Shown here one piece after another: positions 25,592-35,968 of a stretch of 64,000 nucleotides of DNA. A program made the position numbers and the translations under genes. Within the stretch, counting starts at the first letter, position 1. Each line of letters begins with the position of its first letter. The notes beneath the pieces were generated by a model. That model worked only from the letters and a program-made list of their open reading frames with translations, ran no database searches and had not been told where the DNA came from. Source of the stretch: Lanius collurio. Taxonomy: Eukaryota; Chordata; Aves; Passeriformes; Laniidae. The stretch is taken from NCBI GenBank assembly GCA_020086605.1, contig JACBWW010000049.1, positions 2,380,041-2,444,040 of the forward strand, given 5' to 3'.

Positions 25592-28045
25592 ATCTGATGC
25601 AGATCAAGCATCATCAATAAAAATACATTACATTTTATAGCTGCTTTTTATAAAATTCCTTCCTTGACCCTCCATTTGGTCTCATGGGAAAATAATTTGT
25701 GCCATCTTTAATGGGTCAGGCATTGCTTCATCACCCATTGCATAACTTTCAGTGAGGAAAAGATTTGCCAGATTCCATCCCCATCTCTCCTTCTCTAATC
25801 CAGGAGGGAACTCATGGTCACAGAGCAAGAAAGGGCAGGTCAGACTCTTGCTGTGACCTGCAGGGCTCTGCAAGCCCCAGTCATCAGGGCTGGGTGTCCA
25901 TTGTGATTGCAGAGGCCAATCTCAGGAAATGAGGTGTAGGGAGGGACAATTTCAGGCTCTACCATCATTATAGGCCCTTTGTTCTCTTGCTAGAGAAAGT
26001 ATCAGGCATTTACTGTCACTGCAGCTGAAGGCAAAGTACATGAGTGGGTAACACGGGATAATCATATAACATGATTAAATTCTGATAACATGATTAAATT
26101 GTGATTAAATTATTACATCAAGTGAACAAAAAGTCCCTTTTTGGATAAAACATTAGCTTGAAGGAAAATGTGGAAAAATGCACCTGCCTGGTATAGAACC
26201 TGCATCTAACCTTGGAGAATATTCTTGGGAGTTTCTTCTTGATGTTGACTAAATTATTTAATGTCTGGTCTCAGGGCTGTTCAGTCTTAAAGTAATTTAA
26301 AAGATGTGATTTGGAATAAAAATAAAACCTTCTGTGATCTTGTGCTCATCCTAAAGTGTATCCTGACTTGACATCACTGGGAAAGAGTCCTTCAGCTGCC
26401 TGATCCACTGGTTTGCCCTGAGGGGACATTTCTGCTCATATTCAGCCTGCTCTCAGTTAATTTTAATAATATTTTATAAATCAGAGTGAGTATGAGGATT
26501 CTGATTCTTGTCATTTCAGGTGTATGTAGTTTGTAGTTTGATTGGAAACTCAAGAACCAGCAAGAGAGAATCTTTTCTCCTAGTGCAAAAGGATTTAATC
26601 TAATAAAGCTGCATTACATTAGCCAAATGATGAGCCAGTACTCCATGTTTTTTCTGTTATTTTCTATTTTTGTTTAGCTGTGATGAATGTTAGGAACCTG
26701 GAGACTGCAAAAAAGTAAACTCAACAAAACTGAAGCAATGACATGAGAAAAATCACAAAATTCCTCTTTTTTTCTCCCTTTTATTTTTTTTTTCCCTCAA
26801 GAGTGTACAAATTCATGTGAGTGCTGACATTTTAACCTTCAGAAACTCCAGCAGGAGGTGGCAGCTTTCAGCAGCACATGCAGCTCTAAGATAAATGTTC
26901 CATTATATGAGGGGGGAAAAAAAAAAAATAAAAAAATTGAACTACTTAAGTGTCCAGGCTGAAGCAGCATCACTTCCTGGCAGATCATAATCCACTTAGG
27001 TCTCCATGTGCAAGATCTGAGGTCAGTAAAAAGCATGCTGGTGAATTAGTGGGTGTGGGAGCATCTACCTAGCAAACATGGCATCTGTATAAAGGGGCAG
27101 AAACTCCCTCTGTGCTGAATTTCACACTTCTGCTGACCAGCCAGGCCCAGGGGAGGAGCATCAATGTATGAACCTCATTTTTATCCAAACAGTGAAACTT
27201 TGGCTCCAGCAACCTGCTCAAATGGATGGGCAAGGGTTACCCTCTTGAGGGAGGAGCCTTTGGGCTTGGGCCAGTGCGGGAAGGGGAAGAGGAGCCATCC
27301 ACTCCCTGAGAAAGGACACGAGCTAAAGGAAGCCTGTCCCTGGCACAGCTGCCATGAGTGGCAGAAGTGAGGTTCATTCAGAGCAGCTGTAACACCCACC
27401 TGGGGCACTTATTGTGATTTTAACTAATATTGATAAGTAGATACAGTCAATTCCAACAGAGTCCTTGACTTTTAAGGAATATTGGGCCAAGATCTTCATA
27501 AGAAATCAGATCCAAGGGTTCAAGGAACCATATTGGTTTGCAGTAAAACTAACAATGTGTCATCATAATAAAGGCCTAAAAACTGTGTATTTCAGGATGT
27601 AGCCTCCTCTCCAGCTTTTAGGGATTTAGTAGTGTGTATGTTGCAGGAATTTACCTGCTTCCAGATTTTCCCATTCTCCTCAGAACAGTGCAGCAGTGCT
27701 GGCTTTGTCAGAGGCACAGTGCTGGAGGTAAGGGGTTCTCCCTGCCCATTTCATGTTACTAATGGAAACAAAGCTTTCCCAAATGAAAATATTGTTTTTA
27801 GCCAGAGCTTTGAACCTTCTTGTGTTACAATTCTCTTTGCTGACTTGCACCAAACAACCATTACCCCCTGGGCCTGGAACGTGCTCTGTAATGGTCTCCA
27901 GAGATGTTGCCATATGCAAAAAAAAAAGGACAACACTGCTGACAGGGGGAGGTATTTCACCTATCTTGTGATGGAAAAGTTTCCTTTATAGTAATGGAAA
28001 GAAATAGATGACTTTATATTGAACTGTTCACAATATCTACTTTTA
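25592..28045. other. Unique non-coding DNA
   Basis: No gene is supported. The stretch includes a 19-bp tandem duplication (26066-26112), A and T runs at 26760-26800 and 26920-26937, and a more G+C-rich block at 27040-27420 with a TATAAAGG sequence at 27088-27095. The overlapping frames at 27632-27991 (up to 119 codons) have no domain I recognise. Confidence 0.6.
26066..26112. repeat. Tandem duplication, unit 19 bp, two and a half copies
   Basis: The units start 'ataacatgattaaatt' and lie at 26066-26084 and 26085-26103, followed by a partial copy (attaaatta). The two full units differ at a single base near their ends. Confidence 0.85.
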
Positions 28046-28660
28046 GATTCACAGAATCAGAATTACAGAATAATTTGGACTTGAAAGAGCTTTGAAATAT
28101 AATCTAATCCACTCCCCTCCCATAAGAAGGGACACTTTCCACTATCCCAGGTTGCTCCAAGCCCCATCCAACCCAGCCTTGAACACTTCCAGGATGGGGC
28201 AGCCACAGCTTCCCTGGGCAACCTGTGCCAGGACTTCACCAGTCTTCCAGTAAAGAATTTTTTTTCTAATATCTAACATAAACCTACTCTCTTTCATTTT
28301 AAAACTGCTGCCTCTTGTCCTGTCTTGGTAAAAAGTTTCTCTCTGTCTTTTTACAAACCTTTTTAGGTATTGAAAGAGTACAAGTTCTCCCCAGGGTCTT
28401 ATCTTCTCCATGATGAAGAACCCCAGTTCTCTCAATCTGCCTTTGTAGAATAGATGTTCCAGCCCTCTGACCCTTTTTGTGGCCCTCGTTTGGACTTGCT
28501 GTAACAAGTCCTAATCTTCATTGTGCTGAGGACCCCATATTTGGACACAGCAGTTCAGGAGGTGTCTCACAAGGGCAGAGAATAGGGACAGAATCATGTC
28601 CCTTGACCTACTGGCCAGGATTCTTTTCATGCTGCCCAGGACACTTTTGGAGAAGAAGGG
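28046..28660 (-). mobile_element. CR1 LINE, about 615 bp, longest copy in the window
   Basis: It begins with reversed tail octamers (gattcacagaatca), then 'actatcccaggttgctccaa', 'ccttgaacacttccaggatg', 'gtaaagaatttttttt', 'ctcttgtcctgtcttggta', 'atgttccagccctctgaccc' and 'ctactggccaggattct'. The minus-strand frame at 28142-28507 stays open for 121 codons and gives the CR1 ORF2 C-terminal tail, with a GLEHLFYKGRLRELGFF-like segment, a SRFMLDIRKK segment and a final LEVFKAGLDGAWSNL segment. The element is 5'-truncated, so the open frame cannot make a working reverse transcriptase. Confidence 0.96.
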
Positions 28661-28941
28661 TCTTGTCCTCCCCCTTGGCCGTGATTCTGGACTACCAACT
28701 CGGGTGGAAACATTAATATTTGTTTAGAAGAATCCCACTCTGCTTGTATTGTACATTCTAGATAAAATCCATCATTTATCAGTGTTTTCAGTACTTGTAT
28801 GACCCCCCCAAAAATGTAAGTCTTGTTTTAAGCCCTCTCCTCTCTTTCTGTGCATGTACCCATGCTGAAGTTCACCTGTTAAAGCAGTCTGTAACACAGA
28901 GGTTTTACCTTCTAACAGAGGTGGATGAAAGGCCCACAGTG

Positions 28942-29085
28942 CTATGATCCCCATTTCACAGAGGTGGAAATGAGACTCTGGCAGATTTAGGGACTTGCCC
29001 AAGGCAAGACAGGAAACCCTCAGCATGACCAGGAATCAAACCCACATCTCTTCTGTTCTTTAGCAAGGCGACTAGTGTTCCTCTA
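28942..29085 (-). repeat. MIR-like ancient SINE (amniote age)
   Basis: The + strand shows 'gatccccatttcacagaggt', 'ggaaatgagactctgg', 'gacttgcccaaggcaagaca', 'accaggaatcaaacccacat' and a diverged 'gcaaggcgactagtg'. This is the full order of a reversed MIR or core-SINE: 3' domain, core with the 'cttgggcaag' motif, then the tRNA-derived part with a B-box-like 'gggtttgattcctgg'. MIR-type elements are older than the split of birds and mammals, so this copy is probably several hundred million years old. Confidence 0.75.
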
Positions 29086-29597
29086 GGTAGAGAGCACAAA
29101 TAAGATGGGAAGTGGTACTTTGAAGCCCTTTTCTCAAGATAACGTCACTGTTATTGTTCTAATTTAGCAATAGATGTTATCAATATAAAAGTAAAGCCGG
29201 TTGCAATTTGAGTTTATCCTTTGTAATGACTCACTTCTTCCATACTGCCCACAAGAAGTGAACTAATAACCAGTTATTCCCCCTGGATTTCTCAGTATGA
29301 ATTGTCTCTGTGTTACTTGCTTTTAAGCTACAAGACAGATTTCCAAGCCACCCCAGCAGAGTCATATGGTAACATCAAACCCCCCATTAGACCTCTGGGT
29401 GACCTCCTGATGGAAAGGAGGCTGCAGACACACATCCAACATCACCATGGTGCTCCTTGCTGGTCCATTACTCTGATGAAAGACAGTCTGCATTCAGAAC
29501 TTGTACACTCCTCATGTCCATAAAACATGTTGTACTCTTTAAGATTTGTCAGTTTTGGTGAGTTTGAGCTTGCACAGTTAATTTGACTATAACCAGT
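29086..29597. other. Unique non-coding DNA
   Basis: Nothing recognisable is present. Short frames (73-74 codons) at 29302-29666 show no known domain. Confidence 0.6.
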
Positions 29598-29845
29598 CAT
29601 AAAATGATAGAATATCTGAAGCTGGAAGGGACAAGGAACATTGAAATCCATCTCCTGGCCCTGCATAGGACAGCTGCAAGAATTCCACCAGGCACCTGAG
29701 AGTGCTGTCCAAATGCTTTTTGACCTCTGACAGGGCCAGTGCTGTGACCATTTCCCTCAGGGTGAACAACCTTTTCCCAGTACCCAGCCTAAACCTCCCT
29801 GACACAACTTCAGGCCATCACCTCTGGTCCTCTCACTGGTCACCA
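29598..29845 (-). mobile_element. CR1 LINE, reverse orientation
   Basis: It holds a tail remnant (cataaaatgatagaa), 'gctggaagggacaaggaaca', 'tctcctggccctgcatagga', 'ctgacagggccagtgctgtg' and 'ggtcctctcactggtcacc'. This is the same CR1 group as 4983-5240, and the minus-strand frame encodes a degraded ORF2 C-terminal tail. The 5' part is missing. Confidence 0.93.
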
Positions 29846-29983
29846 GTGGGACTTGCAAATGCTCTGCTGGATCAGGTTCTGAAAGGCAGACACGGTGGGT
29901 CCACAGGAAGTTTGGAACTGTCAGAAAATACACTACAGGTCACATTACTGAGCTTTTCTGAGTGTGCACTCATGAAGCTCCAG

Positions 29984-30010
29984 AAAACTGTCTCTTACTG
30001 AGACAGTTTT
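29984..30010. repeat. Perfect 11-bp hairpin with 5-base loop
   Basis: The left arm AAAACTGTCTC (29984-29994) and right arm GAGACAGTTTT (30000-30010) are exact reverse complements around the loop TTACT. The hairpin lies between two CR1 fragments and outside both. Its left and right flanks do not extend the pairing. It could be a chance inverted repeat, or an RNA stem if transcribed. Confidence 0.9.
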
Positions 30011-30074
30011 GTCTACCCAGTTTGGCCTACTTTTTGGGGTTTTTTTTCCCTAACAAAATAATGAATGAACACAC

Positions 30075-30196
30075 TTAGAATCGTGGAATCATTATGCTGG
30101 AAAAGACCTCTAAGATTGTTGAGTCCAACTGTTAACCCAGCACTGCCAGGTCCAACACTAAACTATGTCACCACATGCCACCTCTACATGTCTTGA
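30075..30196 (-). mobile_element. CR1 LINE 3' end, short, reverse orientation
   Basis: It shows the reversed tail (tagaatcgtggaatcattat), 'gctggaaaagacctctaaga', 'gttgagtccaactgttaacc', 'agcactgccaggtccaacac' and 'taaactatgtc'. It belongs to a different CR1 group from its neighbour at 29598-29845, so the two are independent insertions rather than one broken copy. Confidence 0.93.
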
Positions 30197-31885
30197 GGTT
30201 TGGCAAGCAGATCTGTGTCAGAATGGGGTCAAATCACTTATTGAAACTAAAAGGACTTCTGCCATTGAGTCTAATAGGACTTTTGATATTTAATCCATTA
30301 ATTCTGCTTCTTTTTTTTTTTTTTTGGTGGTGTTTTCTTAAAAGAATGTTCAGTTTTAGATTAAGATTTTTTTTTTCCTTGTAGCCAGTTGTTTTACACA
30401 GAATAAGCATTTAATCATTGCTCCAAACTGGGTAGTTACTGCTCTAAATAGAGAAGTCAGTGCTTTGCTGAAACACTTAAAGTGATATCAGGTAACTAAA
30501 CAATCTGTGTTGGGCTTTTCCCATTGAGTGATTTGGTGTTTAGATTATACTTAATTAACTAACATACTTGGTTAACTAACACCTTTGCAAGATGTCACAA
30601 GTAATATTTGTTTCAGGGATTTTATATGGTTTTCCCCTGTAGTCTGTCTCTATTTGCATATCCTTTTTTCTTTTCCCAGAATTTTTAAAGCTCGTTAGTG
30701 AAAGTGCAACATTTTGCAGATTATCTCAGAGTCGCTGAAGATTTGTTGTGGTTTTTTTCCCAGAGACTGGTAAAATCACACTGGCTCCAGAGGTTCAACT
30801 TTCTGCCCCTGCTAAGGGAGGTCATCAGAAGCATGGAGTCATCTTTGGATATCTCCCAATCAGAAACAAATAAAAGTTGGCCCACTGGGACTTTAGCTAG
30901 GCTGTATCTGCCCTTCCAATGAACAGTTAAGCTTTGTAGTGTGCCTGCTTGAGAAACAGCTGTTTGTCTAACCCCTGAACTGCTCAATACATTAATCTGA
31001 AGCATAATTTAACTCTGTCTGAGCTTCTGAACATGGCACCAATAACTGGTTAGCACAGATTTACCAGCCTTAAAAATAATAATTTCTGAGGTTCATTTAA
31101 AAGATAGTTGTCCTTCTGCCTAAGATTACTTAGAAGTGACACTCTTTGCAGGAACATACCCAACAGAGAGCACACTTCAGAGGGTTCTAAGCAGGATCTC
31201 CCCCTCAAAACCTTCATGTTACTGTTTGTGTCTGCTCTTTGTGAGTCAGCCATAGAGGCAGACCCTGTTTTTTTGTTAGCTTTCTGTTCAGGGAATGTGG
31301 TTCAGCTGTTCATCATTGCGTTGTCTGTCTGCCAAATAAGAACAAAGATCCAGTCAGAAGGATGGGAAAATGCATTATTATTTTGCATGAGGAGTAGCCA
31401 AGCCTTGATCAGATCTGGATATCTTCAAGCTTCAAAGTTAGGAGACTCATGGATTCAGTGTGGGCTCATCTGTTCCTGAACACAAAGTCAGGGAGTCCCA
31501 GGGATCACTCATCCCTGTGACAGAGTCGGTCTAAAAAGAGGAAAGAAATAGAGTAAAAAAAAAGGAGGAGAATGAATGTTTGTGAAAAAGAGTAAGTGAC
31601 ACACTTTTGGCTTTTGAAATGCTGAGTGATGCAAGATCCAATATTCTCCTCTCACTAACAGACACTTGGTTCTTGCTTCACTTCATGAGCACATACACAC
31701 TTCATTCCCTAGATTGCCCCAGAGAAAAACAGCAAAAGAATTGTTCACTCTTCTAAGATTTTGGCTGTTGAGAGCCATTGTTTTGCTCCTCAGTATCTAG
31801 GTCATTAAATATCTGTCCAGACGTAACACTGCAATTTTCCATAACTTGCACTCTTTAGGGTTTTGCGTCTGCATTATAGCAGAGA
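30197..31885. other. Unique non-coding DNA
   Basis: No gene or transposon is recognised. A run of 15 T lies at 30311-30325. A near-duplicate of 'ttaactaacatact' occurs twice at 30554-30587. The 123-codon frame at 31108-31479 has no domain I recognise. Confidence 0.6.
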
Positions 31886-32288
31886 TCATTGAAACACAGA
31901 ATAATAACAGAATGGTTTGGGTTGGAAGGCACCTTAAATACCATTTCATTCCACCTCCTTCCACAGGCAGGGACACCTTCCACTATCCCAGGTTGCTCCA
32001 AGCCCTGAACAACCTGGCCTTGAACACTTCTGTGGATGGGGCATCCAATGACCAACCTGTGTCAGAGCCTCACCATCCTCACAGTAAAGATTTCTCACTA
32101 ATATCTAATTCAAACCTACCCTATTTAACTTTAAAATCATTCCCTCTTGTCCTACCACTACACACCCTTGCAGAAAGTGACTTTTTTCCATCTTTCTTGT
32201 GGGCTTCCTTTGTGAAATGAAAGACAGCAATTAGGTCGCCCCAGAGGCTTTTCTTCTCCAGGCTGAAAAATCCCAATTCTCTCAGCTT
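31886..32288 (-). mobile_element. CR1 LINE, about 400 bp, reverse orientation
   Basis: It holds a tail remnant (gaaacacagaataataacag), 'atggtttgggttggaaggca', 'actatcccaggttgctccaa', 'ccttgaacacttctgtgg', 'cacagtaaagatttct', 'tccctcttgtcctaccacta' and 'ttctccaggctgaaaaatcc'. It is the same CR1 group as 28046-28660. Small deletions break the ORF2 tail frame. Confidence 0.95.
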
Positions 32289-32883
32289 TTAAATGGGTGG
32301 CTTCAGGTTGGGGTAAATCCAAGGTATTCATTGCCCCACTCCACATAACATGCCAGTCTATTTTGCAAGAGGAGATGTTTCTTGTAGATACTGACAAATT
32401 AATCCCATGATGTCGTGCAACCTCATAAGGCATCCTATCTGTCCAAGTGAAAAAAAGGCAGTGTGGAAATTATGGAACTAATAATTAAATATTATGGCCT
32501 CACAAGGTTCTGCTGTTGGTCTTGCTGACTTTCCAGTGACCATCATCTCCATGGACTATAGCAAAAGCTGAGACAGCTGGTCCTACTGCAGACAACCCAT
32601 GTTCCAGCAGAATTCCTCCCCTGTGTGTTTTCCTAAAGCTCTGACTCCAATAAAGGTGTTATGAGAGATAACTAAAGTTCCCTTAAAAATTAGTGCAAAC
32701 AGAGCTGTCAAACTTTCACAGTCAGAGAGAAATCTTGAAAATTTAGTCTAGATCTGGGCATATGCTTGAGCAATGTTGAAGCCTGCAAAGAGATTAAATC
32801 TCATGTTTTTCTTCTATTATCATCAGTGTAGAAATTATGGCACTTGCAGCTCAGGGAGCATAAGAGTTAATAGGCAATTACAG

Positions 32884-32945
32884 AACTCTGGGAACTGGGC
32901 AAGTTGTGGATTGTGTTATGAACACAATCCCCGTTGCAAGGAGTT
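32884..32945. repeat. Nested inverted repeat (10-bp perfect core stem)
   Basis: The core stem is GGATTGTGTT (32908-32917) and AACACAATCC (32921-32930) around a 3-base loop. Two further complementary pairs lie outside it in the correct order: GCAA (32899-32902) with TTGC (32934-32937), and AACTC (32884-32888) with GAGTT (32941-32945). The internal loops are asymmetric (10 against 3 bases in the outer one). It resembles a small RNA hairpin, but the very tight terminal loop is atypical for a microRNA precursor. Confidence 0.8.
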
Positions 32946-33400
32946 TAGAGTACAAAAAATGTAGGAAAAGATGGACATGGACAAGCCAACAAGGAATATG
33001 ATGATATTATCCTTTTTTACCAGATTACTGATTTACTGACAGAACAGGCCTGAATCTTAATGAGGGATTTAATCAGAGAAGGATGTAATTTTTCAGCTGG
33101 AACCCCTTCGGTGAAACTGTAGATTTGACATCTATTTTGCCTGTGAATTTTTGTCAGATGAGCTAATTTATTCGTTAACCAAAGCTGAAAATATCTTGGA
33201 AAAAACTAAAATATTTTAACATTTTATGATTAACTGTTGTGAATTTTCAACTAAGATTGTTTAAAAAATGTATTTAAATAATTAGAAATCATATTAAAGC
33301 TTAGTGAAGCATTTGATCTTAATCAAGGCTAGGCTGTGATATTTATATTTTCAGTCCCTTCTTTGCCCAAATATCCCCACATTTGTGTTTTTGCTGAGCT

Positions 33401-33418
33401 TGATGATGATGATGATAA
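33401..33418. repeat. TGA trinucleotide microsatellite
   Basis: Five uninterrupted TGA units, followed by TAA and an A run. It is short and of low mutability. Confidence 0.9.
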
Positions 33419-33598
33419 AAAGGCTATGAAGAATTAACAGGAGAGCATAAAATTTCCCTTTTTTACAGCAGTTTGTCACTTGACTGAGAGCAATATGTTT
33501 GAGAAGGCAAACAGGGACAGGTGAATCATGCAAGGGGCAGCTCAAGAGTCTCAGAGACAAAGGTAGAGAGGGCATTAAGCATGTTCATTGTAATAGGT

Positions 33599-33850
33599 AA
33601 AGAGATAATGGTTTTAAACTAAAAGAGGGCAGATTTAGGCTACAAAAGGAAGAAAATTTAATGATGAGGGTGGTGAAACATTGGCACAGGTTGCTCAGAG
33701 AGCTGATGAATGCCCCATCCGTGGAAAAATTCAAAGTCAGGTTGGACAGGGCTCTGAGCAACCTGATCTGTTTGAAGGAGTCCCAGCACACTGCAGGGGA
33801 TTGTACTAGAGGACCTTTAAATATCTTTCAGACCCAAATTTTTCAATGAT
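33599..33850 (+). mobile_element. CR1 LINE, about 250 bp
   Basis: The + strand reads 'gataatggttttaaactaaa', 'gagggcagatttaggctac', 'agggtggtgaaacattggca', 'caggttgctcagagagc', 'aaagtcaggttggacagggc' and 'ctctgagcaacctgatc', ending near a decayed tail (tttttcaatgat). A 62-codon + frame at 33661-33849 encodes the ORF2 C-terminal end (KFKVRLDRALSNL). The 5' part is missing. Confidence 0.94.
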
Positions 33851-35856
33851 CCCCCTTTTACACAGGCCAGTTTTGTCCCTTCATTAGGCAGGTGTAGATC
33901 AGGAAGGCAGGAGGTGACAGTAAATCCTGTCCCAACTACAATTACAGTACCCCAGTTACCCTTGGGTTCACTGTGGTTCTCTCTCATTTACCATCCTTAT
34001 ATACTTTGTTTTCTGGACAATGCTAAGGCAGGAGATAAACTCACTCATTTGCTATTGTAAGGCATGGAGTGAAATGCAGGACTAATTGCCTTGCCTGAAG
34101 TATTCCAGCCCCTTTAGGGGCAGAATTGTGCCTCCCCAGTACATACTTTGGGAACAGACACAACCATAATCCCCCCATTTACAAAACCAGCAACACCCCA
34201 AGGCTGATAGTGTCATCTGTGATGGTTACTGGGTGGTGAAGGGAGGGGTTAATACCTGGAGAGAGAAGATGCTTTGCTATGAAATGTCTGAGGACGTGCT
34301 GTCACACTGCAGAGTCTGCAGCCCCCAGCTCTGCGTGGGGGATGCGGTGTGGGGCTGTCACCAGCGCTCCTGCGGCTCCCACACCTATGGAGCCTGACAG
34401 AACTGTTCAGCCAAACTGCATCACATCCCCTGCTGCCCTCATTTTGCTTAATCTGCATTCTTGCAGCTCAGTAATCCTCATGGGGGGCTTCCTATAAATA
34501 GTGCTTTGGCAATTAAACCCACTTTCCTTGCAAACTAAGCTTTAATTGCTATTGGCAGGTAGCTTGCGTGAGTATCTCCTATGGAGGAACTAGAGGATGA
34601 AAAACGTTTTAAATAATGAGGGTTTATCTTTGTGAAGAAAGAGAAGTTTATCTTAAATGCTAATGCTATTATCTAATCGAGCATCTAATGTTTTTCTATG
34701 CAGTTTGCCCCTCTGAGAGCACCACGGAGCAGAAATGTGAGCTGTAAAAATCCTGCTGTGCTCATGGAAATGTCTAAATTTCTCTCGCACATTTTCAGGG
34801 AAACCAGGTCAAAGATTACACCTCTGCAGTATTTTATTGGCAACACACATTCATTATTTTTAACGCATTTTCCTCAGATTTCAATCAGAATTATATTCAA
34901 AGGAAACAACAAATCACAATAAAAGAACTGCCCCTCTGCCCTCAGAAAACAGGTGAATACACATCCAGGTCAATGCACTGGCCAGCTCTGCTGTGCAGAG
35001 GAGATGGGGTCATCTGTTTCAGAAGCAGGTTTAGCTGTTCTGCCTCCTGGTTCACAAGCACTTCACATTCCTAAATGACACCTGGAAACTGGAACAGGAA
35101 CAGTGGAGCCTATCATAAAGGGAAAGAGGGATTTGGACTATTTGGAAGTAAATCCTGAGATTATTTTTACATGAACCTGTAAGAATGATATTGGTATGCA
35201 TGTAAGTGTGCATAAAGCAGCTGCTGCTCCTGCCTCCTTGCATGCTGAGTGTGCTTTGCTTCAAATCAATGTTCTTATGGGCTTCTAGGGGAGCAGGAGC
35301 AATCCAAATGAGCACAGAAAACCAAGGCTTTTCAAACCTAAATATGGCATCTGATTATGTGAGGTTTAAGTAAAACCATGGACGATACAGTCCTGTATCA
35401 TACATTGTTCCCAATATGGGACAAATTCTTTAAGGTGGTGTAAGATTTTACATTTGTATGTCTAGTTTTAATTTGGTATAAAGTCACATCAGACCCATGG
35501 AAATGAATGTGTGATACATTTCTGAAAAGAAAGGTAGCATGTACAAGGGGAGATGCTGCAAAAATTTATTTTTTATTAGTCCAGCTCATCTGTAAAATTA
35601 ATTTAAGTGGAGCACCTCCCCCTCCTTTTTGTGCTCACTTTTTTATAAATATCCAAATTTGACTTTTCCTGCTGGGAATGTTTTCAGCAAGTCCACGGTG
35701 GCCATGTCTGGGGCTGAGGCTGAGTTTTGAATTTGTTTGTACTGAGGGAATGAATATGTTTGTATTGAGGGAATGAATGTCCTGAGCAAATGCAAGTACT
35801 GAGCTCATTCCTGCCAGGAGCTGCACACACCAAGGAAACACTGAAAGCTGAAAAAG
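33851..35856. other. Unique non-coding DNA, candidate conserved block
   Basis: No gene is supported. 34280-34400 is the most G+C-rich short block nearby, with a few CpG, but is too small for a CpG island. 34500-34930 is free of repeats and has several TAAT cores. A 23-bp tandem duplication lies at 35736-35781. Confidence 0.55.
35736..35781. repeat. Two-copy tandem duplication, unit 23 bp
   Basis: The copies 35736-35758 and 35759-35781 share 'tttgta' and 'tgagggaatgaat', and differ at about three positions. It is a simple local duplication. Confidence 0.88.
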
Positions 35857-35968
35857 GCTGGTTTCAGGTTAGGCACCAGGAACAAATTCTTTGCTGTGAT
35901 AGTGCTGACAGTGTCCCAGGCTGCCCAGAGAAGCTGCTGATGCCCCACCCCTGGAAGCACTGAAATGT
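35857..35968 (+). mobile_element. CR1 LINE internal fragment
   Basis: The + strand gives 'ggctggtttcaggttaggca', 'acaaattctttgctgtgata', 'caggctgcccagagaagctg' and 'ccccacccctggaagcactg'. This is the ORF2 C-terminal coding part of CR1 without the 3' tail. The missing end indicates a later deletion, since CR1 inserts from its 3' end. Confidence 0.85.

Larger units (their letters stand above)
32289..33598. other. Unique non-coding DNA with a strong hairpin
   Basis: No gene is supported. It contains the hairpin at 32884-32945 and a TGA trinucleotide run at 33401-33418. The remainder is AT-rich and unremarkable. Confidence 0.6.

Noticed and set aside
25250..25617. Frames crossing the assembly gap on both strands
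   Set aside because: They consist mainly of N and low-complexity repeat and have no meaning.
35425..35520. Loose resemblance to the palindromic element at 63546
   Set aside because: Block order is not preserved and matches are short. It is not better than chance by eye.
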